NCBI GenBank assembly: GCA_030605565.1
Contig: JAUWIB010000112.1
Span: 1-64,000 of the forward strand
Length of the DNA stretch: 64,000 nt
From: a bacterium
Lineage (GTDB): Bacteria; Zixibacteria; MSB-5A5; GN15; FEB-12
Reading direction: 5' to 3'
The notes below the pieces were generated by a model. The model searched no databases and was not told the DNA's origin. It saw only the letters and a list, made by a program, of their open reading frames with translations. The position numbers and the translations under genes were made by a program. Of the stretch, positions 11,301-19,474 are shown piece by piece. Numbering within the stretch: the stretch's first letter is position 1; each line of letters begins with the position of its first letter.

Positions 11301-13236
11301 CACCATCGACCGTAATACCGACATACGATCCGGGGTCAGCCTGGACGGTGGTGATGGTCACGGTCATCAAAATCGTAGCGTCGTGGATAACATTATTGAC
11401 CGCAGGGATGCCGAGGTAGGTCATCACCGACGGGTCACCCATCAAGTGGTAGGCTTCCCAGTAGTAATTCTCACGGGTGCTGCCGGACTCTGTAACACCA
11501 ATGTTGCCGGCGAATACGATGGCGTCGTTGGTGATATAATGCTGGTCAGCGGTCTCGCCGTGGTCATGGAAAATACCGTCATAGGCGCCCGGCCCGACAT
11601 CTTCAAAGGGCGGTCCACTGCCGACAACGGGACCGTAGCCAACGCCCCACCAGTAATCTTCATCCCAGTAGGTGCCGTCGGTAGCACCGATATAGCCGAT
11701 GCCGCCTTTCCCCTCGACTTGCAGGAAAGCTTCACCAAAACATGGCGTGGGTTCATCGAAGGTGTTCGGCAGGCAGCAGTTGCCGATTCCCAGCAGATAC
11801 ATATTGTAGTTGGTCAGGCCGGGAATATGAGAAGTGGTGAACGATGGATCGGAATGACCCGAGTGGCCGCAATGCGCCGTGTAATTGTACAACCCGACAC
11901 CGTCACTGATAGTCTGAATGATCGCGGCTGACGCCCCGGAGGCATCGGACGCCGGATAGAGCCAGACATTCGGCGAGATGCCGTGAGCCGCATTGAAATA
12001 CAGATTCGTGCCGTAATTGATCTGGCCGTTACCATGAGTGATAGCCCAATAGCTGTCAACACCGGACACCAGCGTCACCTCATCAAGGTAGCTGGGGTCA
12101 GGCATCAAATACTGCTCGTACTCCAGTGTCTTGTCGATCTGCGGCTGCAACTGCGTCGTATTCTGGGCCGAGAACCGGCCGTAGTAGATTTCCGGGAATA
12201 TGTCATTGGTGAACTCACAGAAATACAGATCGGTGACATGCGATCCAGCCGTGCCCGAGAACGGGTCTATCTGTTGAGCGTCACCTACCAGGAGCACAAA
12301 CGACGGCGCCGGATCTTCGTGTGTTCCGTCGTTATAGACACTTTCGATGTGGGCCGCTATCGCCGTATTGGCGCTGCCAATGACATCGGTGTAGTCAACC
12401 TGCACCGTGAAACCCTTGCGCGTCTTCCACTCAATGAGCGGCTGCAACTGCGTTTCGAACATCCGATCAGAGATTATCAAGTACTTTACCGGATACTTGA
12501 CCAGATCGGGGTGGTCCAGATTGAGCATACCCTGATCGTAATTGATGACCTGCTCGTAAATCGGCTCGAAAAAGGGCGAGTAGTTCTTGACGTAGTTATC
12601 GCGAGTCGCCTGCCAGTCGGAGCCCGAGAAACTGATCTCAATCGTCAGTTCCTTGTAGATCCGAATCTTGTTCTCGGTCGGATTATACTCAACCGGGGAC
12701 ATCATGACTTTGCCCAAACGCAGACCGCGCATGGTGCCGGAAATCTCCGTTTCAACCGTCGGCATCGTGTAGAACCCAGGCTGCTGGTACAGTTCCTGGT
12801 TCCACTCAAATGGCGCCGACATCGGATCATCGGATTTGCACAGCGAAGGCTGAACCGGCATCAGAGGATCGATCAGTCCCAAACCGGTAAGGTCGAACTC
12901 CTCGATCTCGGAACTGATGATCTGCGCTTCAAGCTCGCAGCCAACAGGAATAGCGAGCAATTTGATCGCCATCGGCAACGACGGTTCACCGATCCGGTGC
13001 GACCGCGTCAGGCCGGGAGCGACCATCAGATTGAAAGCACCCTCTTTTGTCATGATGTTGCCGATGCTGACTTCGCCGATTTCCAGCTTGAGTGTCAGCC
13101 CATTGTTGTCCTGGTGCAGAAGCGTCACCCCATTGGATGCATCGCTTAAATCAAGCACCTCAGCGGCTTGTCCCAAAGACACCACGGCCATCATGGCCAC
13201 AATACTGAGACAGCACAGTGTTACCAACCTCTTCAA
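8368..13236 (-). CDS. Peptidase C25 (gingipain)-like secreted protein with C-terminal dockerin-like repeats
   Basis: Signal peptide LKRLVTLCCLSIVAMMAVVSLGQAAE from a TTG start with GGAGGT upstream; YTAHCGHSGH and GIGNCCLPNTF..PCFGEAF resemble the C25 His/Cys regions; ends YMFNGGPPPICE. Confidence 0.85.
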   Translation of the reverse strand: MKRLVTLCCLSIVAMMAVVSLGQAAEVLDLSDASNGVTLLHQDNNGLTLKLEIGEVSIGNIMTKEGAFNLMVAPGLTRSHRIGEPSLPMAIKLLAIPVGCELEAQIISSEIEEFDLTGLGLIDPLMPVQPSLCKSDDPMSAPFEWNQELYQQPGFYTMPTVETEISGTMRGLRLGKVMMSPVEYNPTENKIRIYKELTIEISFSGSDWQATRDNYVKNYSPFFEPIYEQVINYDQGMLNLDHPDLVKYPVKYLIISDRMFETQLQPLIEWKTRKGFTVQVDYTDVIGSANTAIAAHIESVYNDGTHEDPAPSFVLLVGDAQQIDPFSGTAGSHVTDLYFCEFTNDIFPEIYYGRFSAQNTTQLQPQIDKTLEYEQYLMPDPSYLDEVTLVSGVDSYWAITHGNGQINYGTNLYFNAAHGISPNVWLYPASDASGASAAIIQTISDGVGLYNYTAHCGHSGHSDPSFTTSHIPGLTNYNMYLLGIGNCCLPNTFDEPTPCFGEAFLQVEGKGGIGYIGATDGTYWDEDYWWGVGYGPVVGSGPPFEDVGPGAYDGIFHDHGETADQHYITNDAIVFAGNIGVTESGSTRENYYWEAYHLMGDPSVMTYLGIPAVNNVIHDATILMTVTITTVQADPGSYVGITVDGVLQGAGYVDASGSVDVELAGFGAPCVADIVVTGQNKQPYTSTIQIITPSGPYIIFDSYDINDATGGNGNGLIDNGESILLGLQLKNVGPDDALDVVATVTTTNPYVTITDSTESYGTIPGNNGIGYVADGIAFDAAANIPDGEYIQFDLEVTGTNRETWYGQFTVTAHAPELAYVSVYIDDAAGGDNNGILDPGETAELVVTLGNSGSGQAFDISAYLSESDQYTEVSDDFGYFGDIDSISGSANNSTDVFMMSADAECPLGYGVLMTLDVSGTNFAATLYFNITVGDRVVFYYDDFSYNQGWTGMGGSAEWEMGSPTGSGGDPSEDVTPTSDNAVLGNDLSGTYNNNISGTQWVYSPLIDCGSMFGVIMTYYHWLGVESSSYDHAYLDVYDGDTWVRLFGNGSTNQETSWNGEEYDLSAVADSNPNFQIRFGLGGTDGSGTYSGWNIDDIEVRGYGRVGVPECEIATAQITDSLQPGDDASHFARVRNIGDGTLRMWFTSTCEWLEFTSQQQIILPGDSVDLDVTIHTAGIPCGDNAGTLDWYSNEHGDSTGSIPVFVHVYTPDIQIVEMSIDETLEAGTEMVYPLVVTNNGPGRLDYTVGCQMNQNKAGSGGIVAGDVVRPVPAGHRPADADKSDETEPFYPAMSKGFGGPDIYGHSWIDSDEAAGPTYSWVDVSTVGTEVTLGDDEATGAIPIGFGFPLYDSVYTDLYIGSNGIVTFDAASSARLNKPLPYDTIGTSMIAMFWDDLDPRKGGNIYYYYDAANGRFIVSFSHIRLYYSTVGAGDLSFQAMLYPDGSIELQYGVMDPGNLTLESGTIGIQNSITDDALEILYNAAYMHNDLAITINADHWLYAQPAGGSIDPFSNVTVDIHLDATELEDGEYTGSVFVSSNDPDTPNHSIAITLNVASMLCGDMDGNGAGPDIADLIYLVDYMYNEGPPPPDMAAADIDGEPGINIADLIYLVDYMFNGGPPPICE

Positions 13237-13412
13237 GATTACCTCCGTTCGATTATGAAAACTCTCTACATCGCGTGTACACATGTCGTTGTCAACCGGT
13301 TGGACGGTCACGGCCACAGCCGGCCTCAGGGGTATTTGCCAACAATCTAAGATACAATAAATCACAATGTTTCAAAGGAAAAAAATCACCCCCGACGCTT
13401 GTGGGCACTTGT

Positions 13413-13440
13413 GGGCGACAGACCTCCCGGTCTGTCGCCC
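13413..13440. repeat. P2 palindrome (loop TCCC)
   Basis: GGGCGACAGACC TCCC GGTCTGTCGCCC. Confidence 0.8.
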
Positions 13441-13502
13441 TAAGAACAACTTGTTACCTATGTCTCCGGTTTAATCTGTTACCTATCTGCCCGGTTCATA
13501 CC

Positions 13503-13600
13503 GCCGGTGGCCCACCGTTTACGGTGGCATTTACTGACCCCACCATGAATGGCCGGTGGCCCACCGTTTACGGTGGGATTTACTGACCCCACCATGAATG
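13503..13600. repeat. Tandem 49-bp direct repeat (x2) containing P1 palindromes
   Basis: GCCGGTGGCCCACCGTTTACGGTGG[C/G]ATTTACTGACCCCACCATGAATG twice. Confidence 0.85.
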
Positions 13601-13680
13601 GTGGGCCACCCGTCGTTGTTACCCCCGCGCAGGCGGGGGTCCCTCCGTATCTGATTCGCCCGGAGGATGGATTCCCGCCT

Positions 13681-13727
13681 GCGCGGGAATGACATGAGGA
13701 GCGCGGGAATGACATGAGGAGCGCGGC
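13681..13727. repeat. Tandem 20-bp repeat, two copies plus a partial
   Basis: GCGCGGGAATGACATGAGGA x2 then GCGCGGCAATGACA. Confidence 0.8.
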
Positions 13728-13792
13728 AATGACAGAGAGAACAGACGCGCGAAGCGCATAAGACCCATTCATGGGCTTGACCGGGCGGGCAC

Positions 13793-13828
13793 AAAAAAAA
13801 CCGGGGACCGGACTAACCGGTCCCCGGG
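13793..13828 (-). terminator. Rho-independent terminator
   Basis: CCGGGGACCGG ACTAA CCGGTCCCCGG with a T run on the minus strand. Confidence 0.85.
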
Positions 13829-13853
13829 GGGAATTCAATATGTGAATGTTAGA

Positions 13854-16800
13854 TTACGGACCATCAATTTCGAACACAACGTCGGACACATCAAATACAG
13901 TGGCATCTGTGGTAGAGGTGACTCTCACTTTGCAGTCGAGTGAGGCTACCAAATCAGTGTCAGCCGTATTGTCAAGAGCCCAAGTGAAAGTACCGGCGCC
14001 TGGAGCGAGATTACCCGCAGTAGCGATGGCGAACCAAGTAGCACTCTCACCTGCACTAGCATCAAGCGTGTATTCGAGCTTGACATTGTCAAGTTGTCCC
14101 ATATGATCCCATGTTATATCATAACCAGCACCATTGATTGTCCAAGTCACCAATACATTTGGAGCAGTTATCAATACCGAAGGTTGGATTACGAACACCA
14201 AGTCCGATGTATCGCCAGCAGCAGGTCCTGCGTTGGTAGTGATTCTCACAAAGCATTGCGGTGCGGCTTCCAAGTCACCGTCTACCGCGTCATCGAGAGT
14301 CCAATTGAAAGTATTGGTGCCGGCTGCAATAGCATCAGCAGTGGCTATATCGGGCCAAGTAACACCGTTATCGACGGAATACTCGAGTTTGACAGGGTTG
14401 GCAAGACCGTTATCAGTCCACTCAATGGCCACGGCGGAATCCAGCACCCAAGTTTCGCCACCGTTTGGCACGGTTAAGGTGACATCAAGCGGGATTTCAA
14501 ACCAGTCATCACTGACATCCTCGATTGTGGAAACACCCTGAGCAAAGATCCTGATGTAGTAGGTTGCCGAAGCATCCAATGTAGCATCAAGCATCCACGG
14601 CCAGGTTTCAAGAGCTCCATCTACATCGGTAGCCAGAGTCGAAATGAGAGCACCGCCCGGATCCTTGCGCAATTCGATGGTGACATCTCCAACCTCAACC
14701 GGGTTGATCACGTTCCAGGTGATGTCGTGAGCGGTGCGGATCGGCCAGTTTTCAAGGCCGTTCGGCACCACAACAACCAGGCCGGAGATTGAGAACTCTC
14801 CACCCTCGAAGCCGCCGGTAACCGTACCGGCCTTCTTGATCCGGACCCAAGCTTGTTCCGCAGGTGGTTCAGGGATATTACTCCAGGTCCAGGTGCTGTC
14901 GTTTTCAGTGGCGGACGCCAACGTTATCCAGCCACTCGTGACAGGCGGAGGTCCGGTGGTGATATACTTATACTCGATATCAACCGTAGCACCAACCGTA
15001 GCGCCAATTGTCACCCACGTAATGGATGTAGCGGCGCCCTGAGCCAGATTTCCGGAAATCGGTGAAGTCACTATAACACCAGCGAAGGTCATCTCCGGAC
15101 TCTCTGCGTAAACAGCGTCGGTCTGACCGTACACTCGGATTGTCACAGTGGAGCAAGCCGAGTTTGCCGGCACAGTAAAGTTGCGCGGACTACCACCGGC
15201 GTAGTCGTCAAAAAGTATGGTGGAATCAGCATTGAAGCCGTCACGTGACCACCAGATGTCGACATCACCGACAGCGGCAGGTGCACCGTCAACCTCGGTC
15301 CACATGATATCTTGACCGGAACCGACCAGCCACTCTTGACCGGCGATCGGGGCGGTAATCGTAATACCTGAGATGCCGAAGAGTCCGGTTTGGCTAAGGA
15401 CATTATAAACCGTTCTGTTGCTCAGTTTGTCGAACATGACGATGCGAGCCGTCAGGTTGGAGGGCGTATTTGCCGGTACGGCCCACGTGTAGGTGCCAGA
15501 GTTGGCGACCGTATCGATCCACGTGGTGTCTTCACCAATAATGTAAGCTAAGGCGACCTCGGAGGACGCCACGTATACGGTATCCCATTCTATGTCGTAA
15601 TCCGCTCCGCCAGGGAGCCACTCGCCGGTAACCGGCGCGGTGATATTGACAAAGTCGTGGATTACGTCAAAGCCCCAAACCAGCGTATCGCCAGGTCTGA
15701 CGCTATCCATGCCGAAAGCATCGTCCCCTATGTTACCGACATAGAGACTACAGGCATAGTCTATGCCGATATCCGGAGGATACCAGGTAAACGCTCTGGG
15801 GCTGCCTGTCGCCTCAATCACGGAATCCAGAGCCCACGCGTTAGCGTCATCATTCCACCACCAGATTTCCATGCTGTCAAGACCAGCATAATCCCAGGTG
15901 AGCGGAACACCAAGTGAGTCTACACCTTCTTCGTCGTAGATGGTGTTGGCGTCACGCCAGGCGATCTGGTCTGGTCCGGTCAGCTCGAGGCCGGCCCAGG
16001 TGAAGACGTCACTCACCCACATCCAACCACCACCGGCGACTGTATCCTGCAGAGCAACCATAGCGTTGGTCGAGAAAAGGGTATCATCAACACCGTAAGT
16101 GTACTCGCCCGGCGTCTCATCAATATCCTGCACAGTATCGAACCACGTCGTACCGCCGTCGAGTGACAGGTACAGGTCGAGTACTTTGTAGATATCGTTA
16201 TCATCTACCGAAGTCCAGTCAATTAGAAATGACGGAGCCATGAAGTCGGTTGTGGCGGCGTTCGGTTCGACGAATTCAATCCACGGCTCGAGCTGAATGG
16301 TGTCAGCGCCCATGTTGCCGGAGTTGTCCCAGATCTGTACGATCAGGGTGTCCACCGATGCGGTAGCACCGGCGGCAACTGAAACGACACCAGCGCCGTT
16401 GCGCATGTCAACGCCCCAAGTCCAGGTGACCTCGTCTTCGGTAAGTACGAAGGCCGGATCGGCGCCGCCTTCAATAAACACGAAGTGGATGGAGTCAACA
16501 TACTCAACCTGGCTAATACCCAAATCGAAGCTGCTGGCTACCGCGCCACCGGCATTGTCGGCATCACCGGTCTGGGTGAGATTAATATCAGTCGAAGAGG
16601 GAGCCGTCTCGTCGCCAACAGTGATTTCTGCTGAGAACGCACCGGCGCCGGCCGAGTTGACCGCACGAATCTGGAAGGTAACTTCCGTATAGTCACTGAA
16701 CGGTGTCTGGAGTCCCATGTCATCGAAGAACAGGTCGAATGAAACATTCGAAGAATCAGAGGCAGCGAAGTTAACCGTACCCGTCTGCCATGTATAGTAG

Positions 16801-18536
16801 CTGATGTCCTCAATGTACGGATTAACAACGATGAAATCGGTGTTGAGGTGATTATCCTTGGCGAAGATCTGGTAGTACTCCGCGCCGCTGACCGAATCCC
16901 ACTTGAAGTCGATCACCAGATCGTCGAAGTCGGCCTTCCAGCCAGCGCCCATATCCAGCACGAAGCCGGTAGGTGCAGCCGGGGTTTCCGCCATGTTGAC
17001 ACTGGTGAAGGTCAAATCACTACCGGTAACGACATCGTCATCTTCAAAGTCGCCACGCAGGTTTGAGTATATCCGGAAATCCAACTCGTAGGTGTTAAAC
17101 GACTTCAGATCATCGGCCGGATTCACCGTCACGGTGACGCCGGAAGCCGAAATCGTCGCGTTCACTTCGCGGTTATTGGTAGCATCCAGAAGGGTCACCC
17201 AGCCGTTGGCATTGTCCGAATCAACATCCATATCGAAGTCGATAGTGATACTGTTACCCAGCGGGAAGTCGGTGAAGTCTTCGCCAAAGTCATCGAGGTT
17301 AGTCGCGACAAAACGTATACCCGACTGGGTCACAAGAGTACGCTGCCAAGTTGTAGAGTCGTCGTCGCCGTCTTCGTTTCTGGTATCAAGCAACCACAGT
17401 CCATCGGCTGATTTACCAGAGATCGTGACAACGTAATTGTTGTCAGGCACCAACGATAGAGCTGGATTGATCGTCAACACCATGTTAAGGACATCCCATG
17501 AGTAATCAAACTCCTCAGTGAAACCGATTGGAGCTCTCCTCACTGTCGCCGTGTCCATCGGCTTTGAGAAATTGATCTCCAGATCATCGGTGACCAAAAA
17601 GCCGGGTGTCTCGAAGGTGTAGGTGAGAATCACCGGCCTATTGGTTACGACCTGGGTGCCACCGTCGAGCGGGGCAAAGATGTTCGACATTTCGGTCGTG
17701 CCGGGCACCATGGAGATGTTTCTTTGCATGGTACCCTCAAAGGTGGAGCTACCCTCGGTGAACGGCAGGGTCATCAGATCGACTTCCCCGGCCGTCGCCA
17801 ACGCCATACCCGGCTGGCCAGCCTTGGGGGCCTCGTCGCCAAAAGCACCAACCCACAGCGGCACATTGTTGAAAGTGTAAGTGCCGTTGGCGATGGTGGT
17901 GGCCGTGTACTTGTTGGGGTGGATGTCAAAGCCGTAATCCAGGATTACAGTCACACCCTCTGCCACCGATACCAGGGTTGGATCGTCCAGCGCCAGAGAA
18001 GGTTCGCCATCCTTGACGGGCGGCGCCGGAAGCGCTGTGTAGACCTTACCGGTCACGTTGGCCGTCAACGGCAGCAGCCGCATATCGAGTGTATCTGAAA
18101 CATAGATGTTACCGGCCGGTCTGTCGGCAACACCGCCGCGCAGATCGTCAAGCTCCGGAATCGTCGTCCAGCCGCTTGTGACGGCGTGGCCGGTCACGCT
18201 GAAGGTGAACTCGTACTCGCCGGACACCAGGTCAACCGGTGTGCTCCAGTAACCGCCGGCATCGGTGGTTGTGGTGTACGTGCTGTCACCGTTTATCCAC
18301 GTAATCGTTACGCCAGCCAGAAACGCATTGTCCCAACCGTCAGACACAGTTCCGTGCACAGTGCCAATGACCTGATCCGTTTCCTCTATGATTACGGTGG
18401 TGTCATTTGTAACATTCTCGGGGAACTCAATCACGGTTGAGTCGTCGCCACAACCGGTGATGAAGTACGCCGCCATGATGCTGCTTGTAAAGATCGCGAG
18501 CAGCAATAGAAACTTCATGTTTCTTTTCATTACCAT
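13854..18536 (-). CDS. Large lipoprotein with repeated Ig-like (Ser-Thr-rich/Kre9-like) modules
   Basis: Lipobox-like AYFITGCGDD; Big_5-like region (INFSKPMDTATV); repeats of the form PxxGExW..xxxxIxW..V.L.YS.D.G..W. Confidence 0.8.
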   Translation of the reverse strand: MVMKRNMKFLLLLAIFTSSIMAAYFITGCGDDSTVIEFPENVTNDTTVIIEETDQVIGTVHGTVSDGWDNAFLAGVTITWINGDSTYTTTTDAGGYWSTPVDLVSGEYEFTFSVTGHAVTSGWTTIPELDDLRGGVADRPAGNIYVSDTLDMRLLPLTANVTGKVYTALPAPPVKDGEPSLALDDPTLVSVAEGVTVILDYGFDIHPNKYTATTIANGTYTFNNVPLWVGAFGDEAPKAGQPGMALATAGEVDLMTLPFTEGSSTFEGTMQRNISMVPGTTEMSNIFAPLDGGTQVVTNRPVILTYTFETPGFLVTDDLEINFSKPMDTATVRRAPIGFTEEFDYSWDVLNMVLTINPALSLVPDNNYVVTISGKSADGLWLLDTRNEDGDDDSTTWQRTLVTQSGIRFVATNLDDFGEDFTDFPLGNSITIDFDMDVDSDNANGWVTLLDATNNREVNATISASGVTVTVNPADDLKSFNTYELDFRIYSNLRGDFEDDDVVTGSDLTFTSVNMAETPAAPTGFVLDMGAGWKADFDDLVIDFKWDSVSGAEYYQIFAKDNHLNTDFIVVNPYIEDISYYTWQTGTVNFAASDSSNVSFDLFFDDMGLQTPFSDYTEVTFQIRAVNSAGAGAFSAEITVGDETAPSSTDINLTQTGDADNAGGAVASSFDLGISQVEYVDSIHFVFIEGGADPAFVLTEDEVTWTWGVDMRNGAGVVSVAAGATASVDTLIVQIWDNSGNMGADTIQLEPWIEFVEPNAATTDFMAPSFLIDWTSVDDNDIYKVLDLYLSLDGGTTWFDTVQDIDETPGEYTYGVDDTLFSTNAMVALQDTVAGGGWMWVSDVFTWAGLELTGPDQIAWRDANTIYDEEGVDSLGVPLTWDYAGLDSMEIWWWNDDANAWALDSVIEATGSPRAFTWYPPDIGIDYACSLYVGNIGDDAFGMDSVRPGDTLVWGFDVIHDFVNITAPVTGEWLPGGADYDIEWDTVYVASSEVALAYIIGEDTTWIDTVANSGTYTWAVPANTPSNLTARIVMFDKLSNRTVYNVLSQTGLFGISGITITAPIAGQEWLVGSGQDIMWTEVDGAPAAVGDVDIWWSRDGFNADSTILFDDYAGGSPRNFTVPANSACSTVTIRVYGQTDAVYAESPEMTFAGVIVTSPISGNLAQGAATSITWVTIGATVGATVDIEYKYITTGPPPVTSGWITLASATENDSTWTWSNIPEPPAEQAWVRIKKAGTVTGGFEGGEFSISGLVVVVPNGLENWPIRTAHDITWNVINPVEVGDVTIELRKDPGGALISTLATDVDGALETWPWMLDATLDASATYYIRIFAQGVSTIEDVSDDWFEIPLDVTLTVPNGGETWVLDSAVAIEWTDNGLANPVKLEYSVDNGVTWPDIATADAIAAGTNTFNWTLDDAVDGDLEAAPQCFVRITTNAGPAAGDTSDLVFVIQPSVLITAPNVLVTWTINGAGYDITWDHMGQLDNVKLEYTLDASAGESATWFAIATAGNLAPGAGTFTWALDNTADTDLVASLDCKVRVTSTTDATVFDVSDVVFEIDGP

Positions 18537-18640
18537 CTACTCCTTTGAAACTTAGTTTAGACTTCTCTTTTGTTCTGAAAGTTAATTTTCATGTCTCGTT
18601 AGTTTTGGCTAAGCCCATGCTTCCATTCGATGGGCCCTAC

Positions 18641-18670
18641 CTACGGGCTGGGACCACCCGACTCTTGCAT
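18641..18670 (-). CDS. Possible 9-aa leader peptide MQESGGPSP
   Basis: Strong SD AAAGGAGG 5' of ATG at 18670, TAG at 18641; upstream of the 13854-18536 gene. Confidence 0.3.
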   Translation of the reverse strand: MQESGGPSP

Positions 18671-19067
18671 CAGAGAAACCTCCTTTGTTCTGTCTACGAT
18701 ATTTCTTCTTATTGTTCATATCCCATACAATCTTTATCGGCGCAGAAGCATAAATCCTTATATGGTAGCCTTTTCTAATAAAGACTTTTATCCAAATTGG
18801 GCCATAACATAAATTCCGGCTTCTGGGCTGTCAAGGATTAAAAAGTACACAAAAGTGACTTATTTCTCAAGCGGTTATTTTCCTCCTGGTCGTCGCCGAT
18901 GGTTTGTAAAACCCTGACTGTGTGTAACATAACCGGCATCGGCGCGTTAACCCTCATCTTCGAAGGTGGACTATACCATCGTTTGAAATCAAAAGCAACC
19001 AAAAAAGCGGCTTTTTCAATCGCTGACGGCGCCCGAGGAGGTTTCAGTGAGCGGCAGACTTCGGTAC

Positions 19068-19101
19068 CCCACCCAGAGCGCCGGCATCGGGTGGGTTTTT
19101 T
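19068..19101 (+). terminator. Rho-independent terminator-like hairpin with no convincing upstream CDS
   Basis: CCCACCC...GGGTGGG followed by TTTTTT. Confidence 0.6.
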
Positions 19102-19177
19102 CATCTTCGCACATGGCAAACCCACCTGTCGCTTCGCTTTAGGTGGGGTACCGTTGGGATAGAGGGGCAGACCCTGA

Positions 19178-19351
19178 GAGGCTGTCCCATAAGTTTGCCA
19201 CGGTGAGGTGGTGTATAATACTGTTCATAAGTACATCACCTAACCCCGCGTAGGGGGCGGCCTTGCGTCGCCCCAATGAACGCCACTTGTGGTCGGCGGA
19301 CACAAGGCCCGCCGCTACGCGATAGAAAAAGCGACTTTTGAGACAGCCTCC
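19178..19351 (+). mobile_element. Element B copy 1 (MITE-like, ~174 bp)
   Basis: Ends GAGGCTGTCCCA...TTTTGAGACAGCCTCC; flanked by GGCAGACC and GGTCTGCC arms. Confidence 0.75.
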
Positions 19352-19411
19352 GGAGGTCTGCCGCCCCCCCCCCCTTGTGGTGGCTGAATCTTCAGACTCG
19401 GCCACAGGAAT

Positions 19412-19440
19412 TTGACATTGACGCCGATAGTGCGTATATT
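19412..19440 (+). promoter_or_regulatory. Sigma70-type promoter, TTGACA-N17-TATATT
   Basis: Exact -35, 17-nt spacer, near-consensus -10; 35 nt upstream of the proposed start at 19475. Confidence 0.75.
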
Positions 19441-19474
19441 CGACCGCCGTTTGAGGAAAGGAACTCAGCCTATT

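Noticed and set aside
11983-13149. 388-aa plus-strand ORF
   Set aside because: Antisense to the C25 peptidase gene, which has a clear signal peptide and family motifs; composition typical of a GC-rich shadow ORF.
13381-13800. Possible CRISPR array
   Set aside because: Repeats are adjacent tandems or palindromes without regular unique spacers; no cas genes in the window.
18540-18840. c-di-GMP (GEMM) riboswitch upstream of the large lipoprotein
   Set aside because: I could not match the conserved GEMM core; only generic GC-rich complementarity is present.
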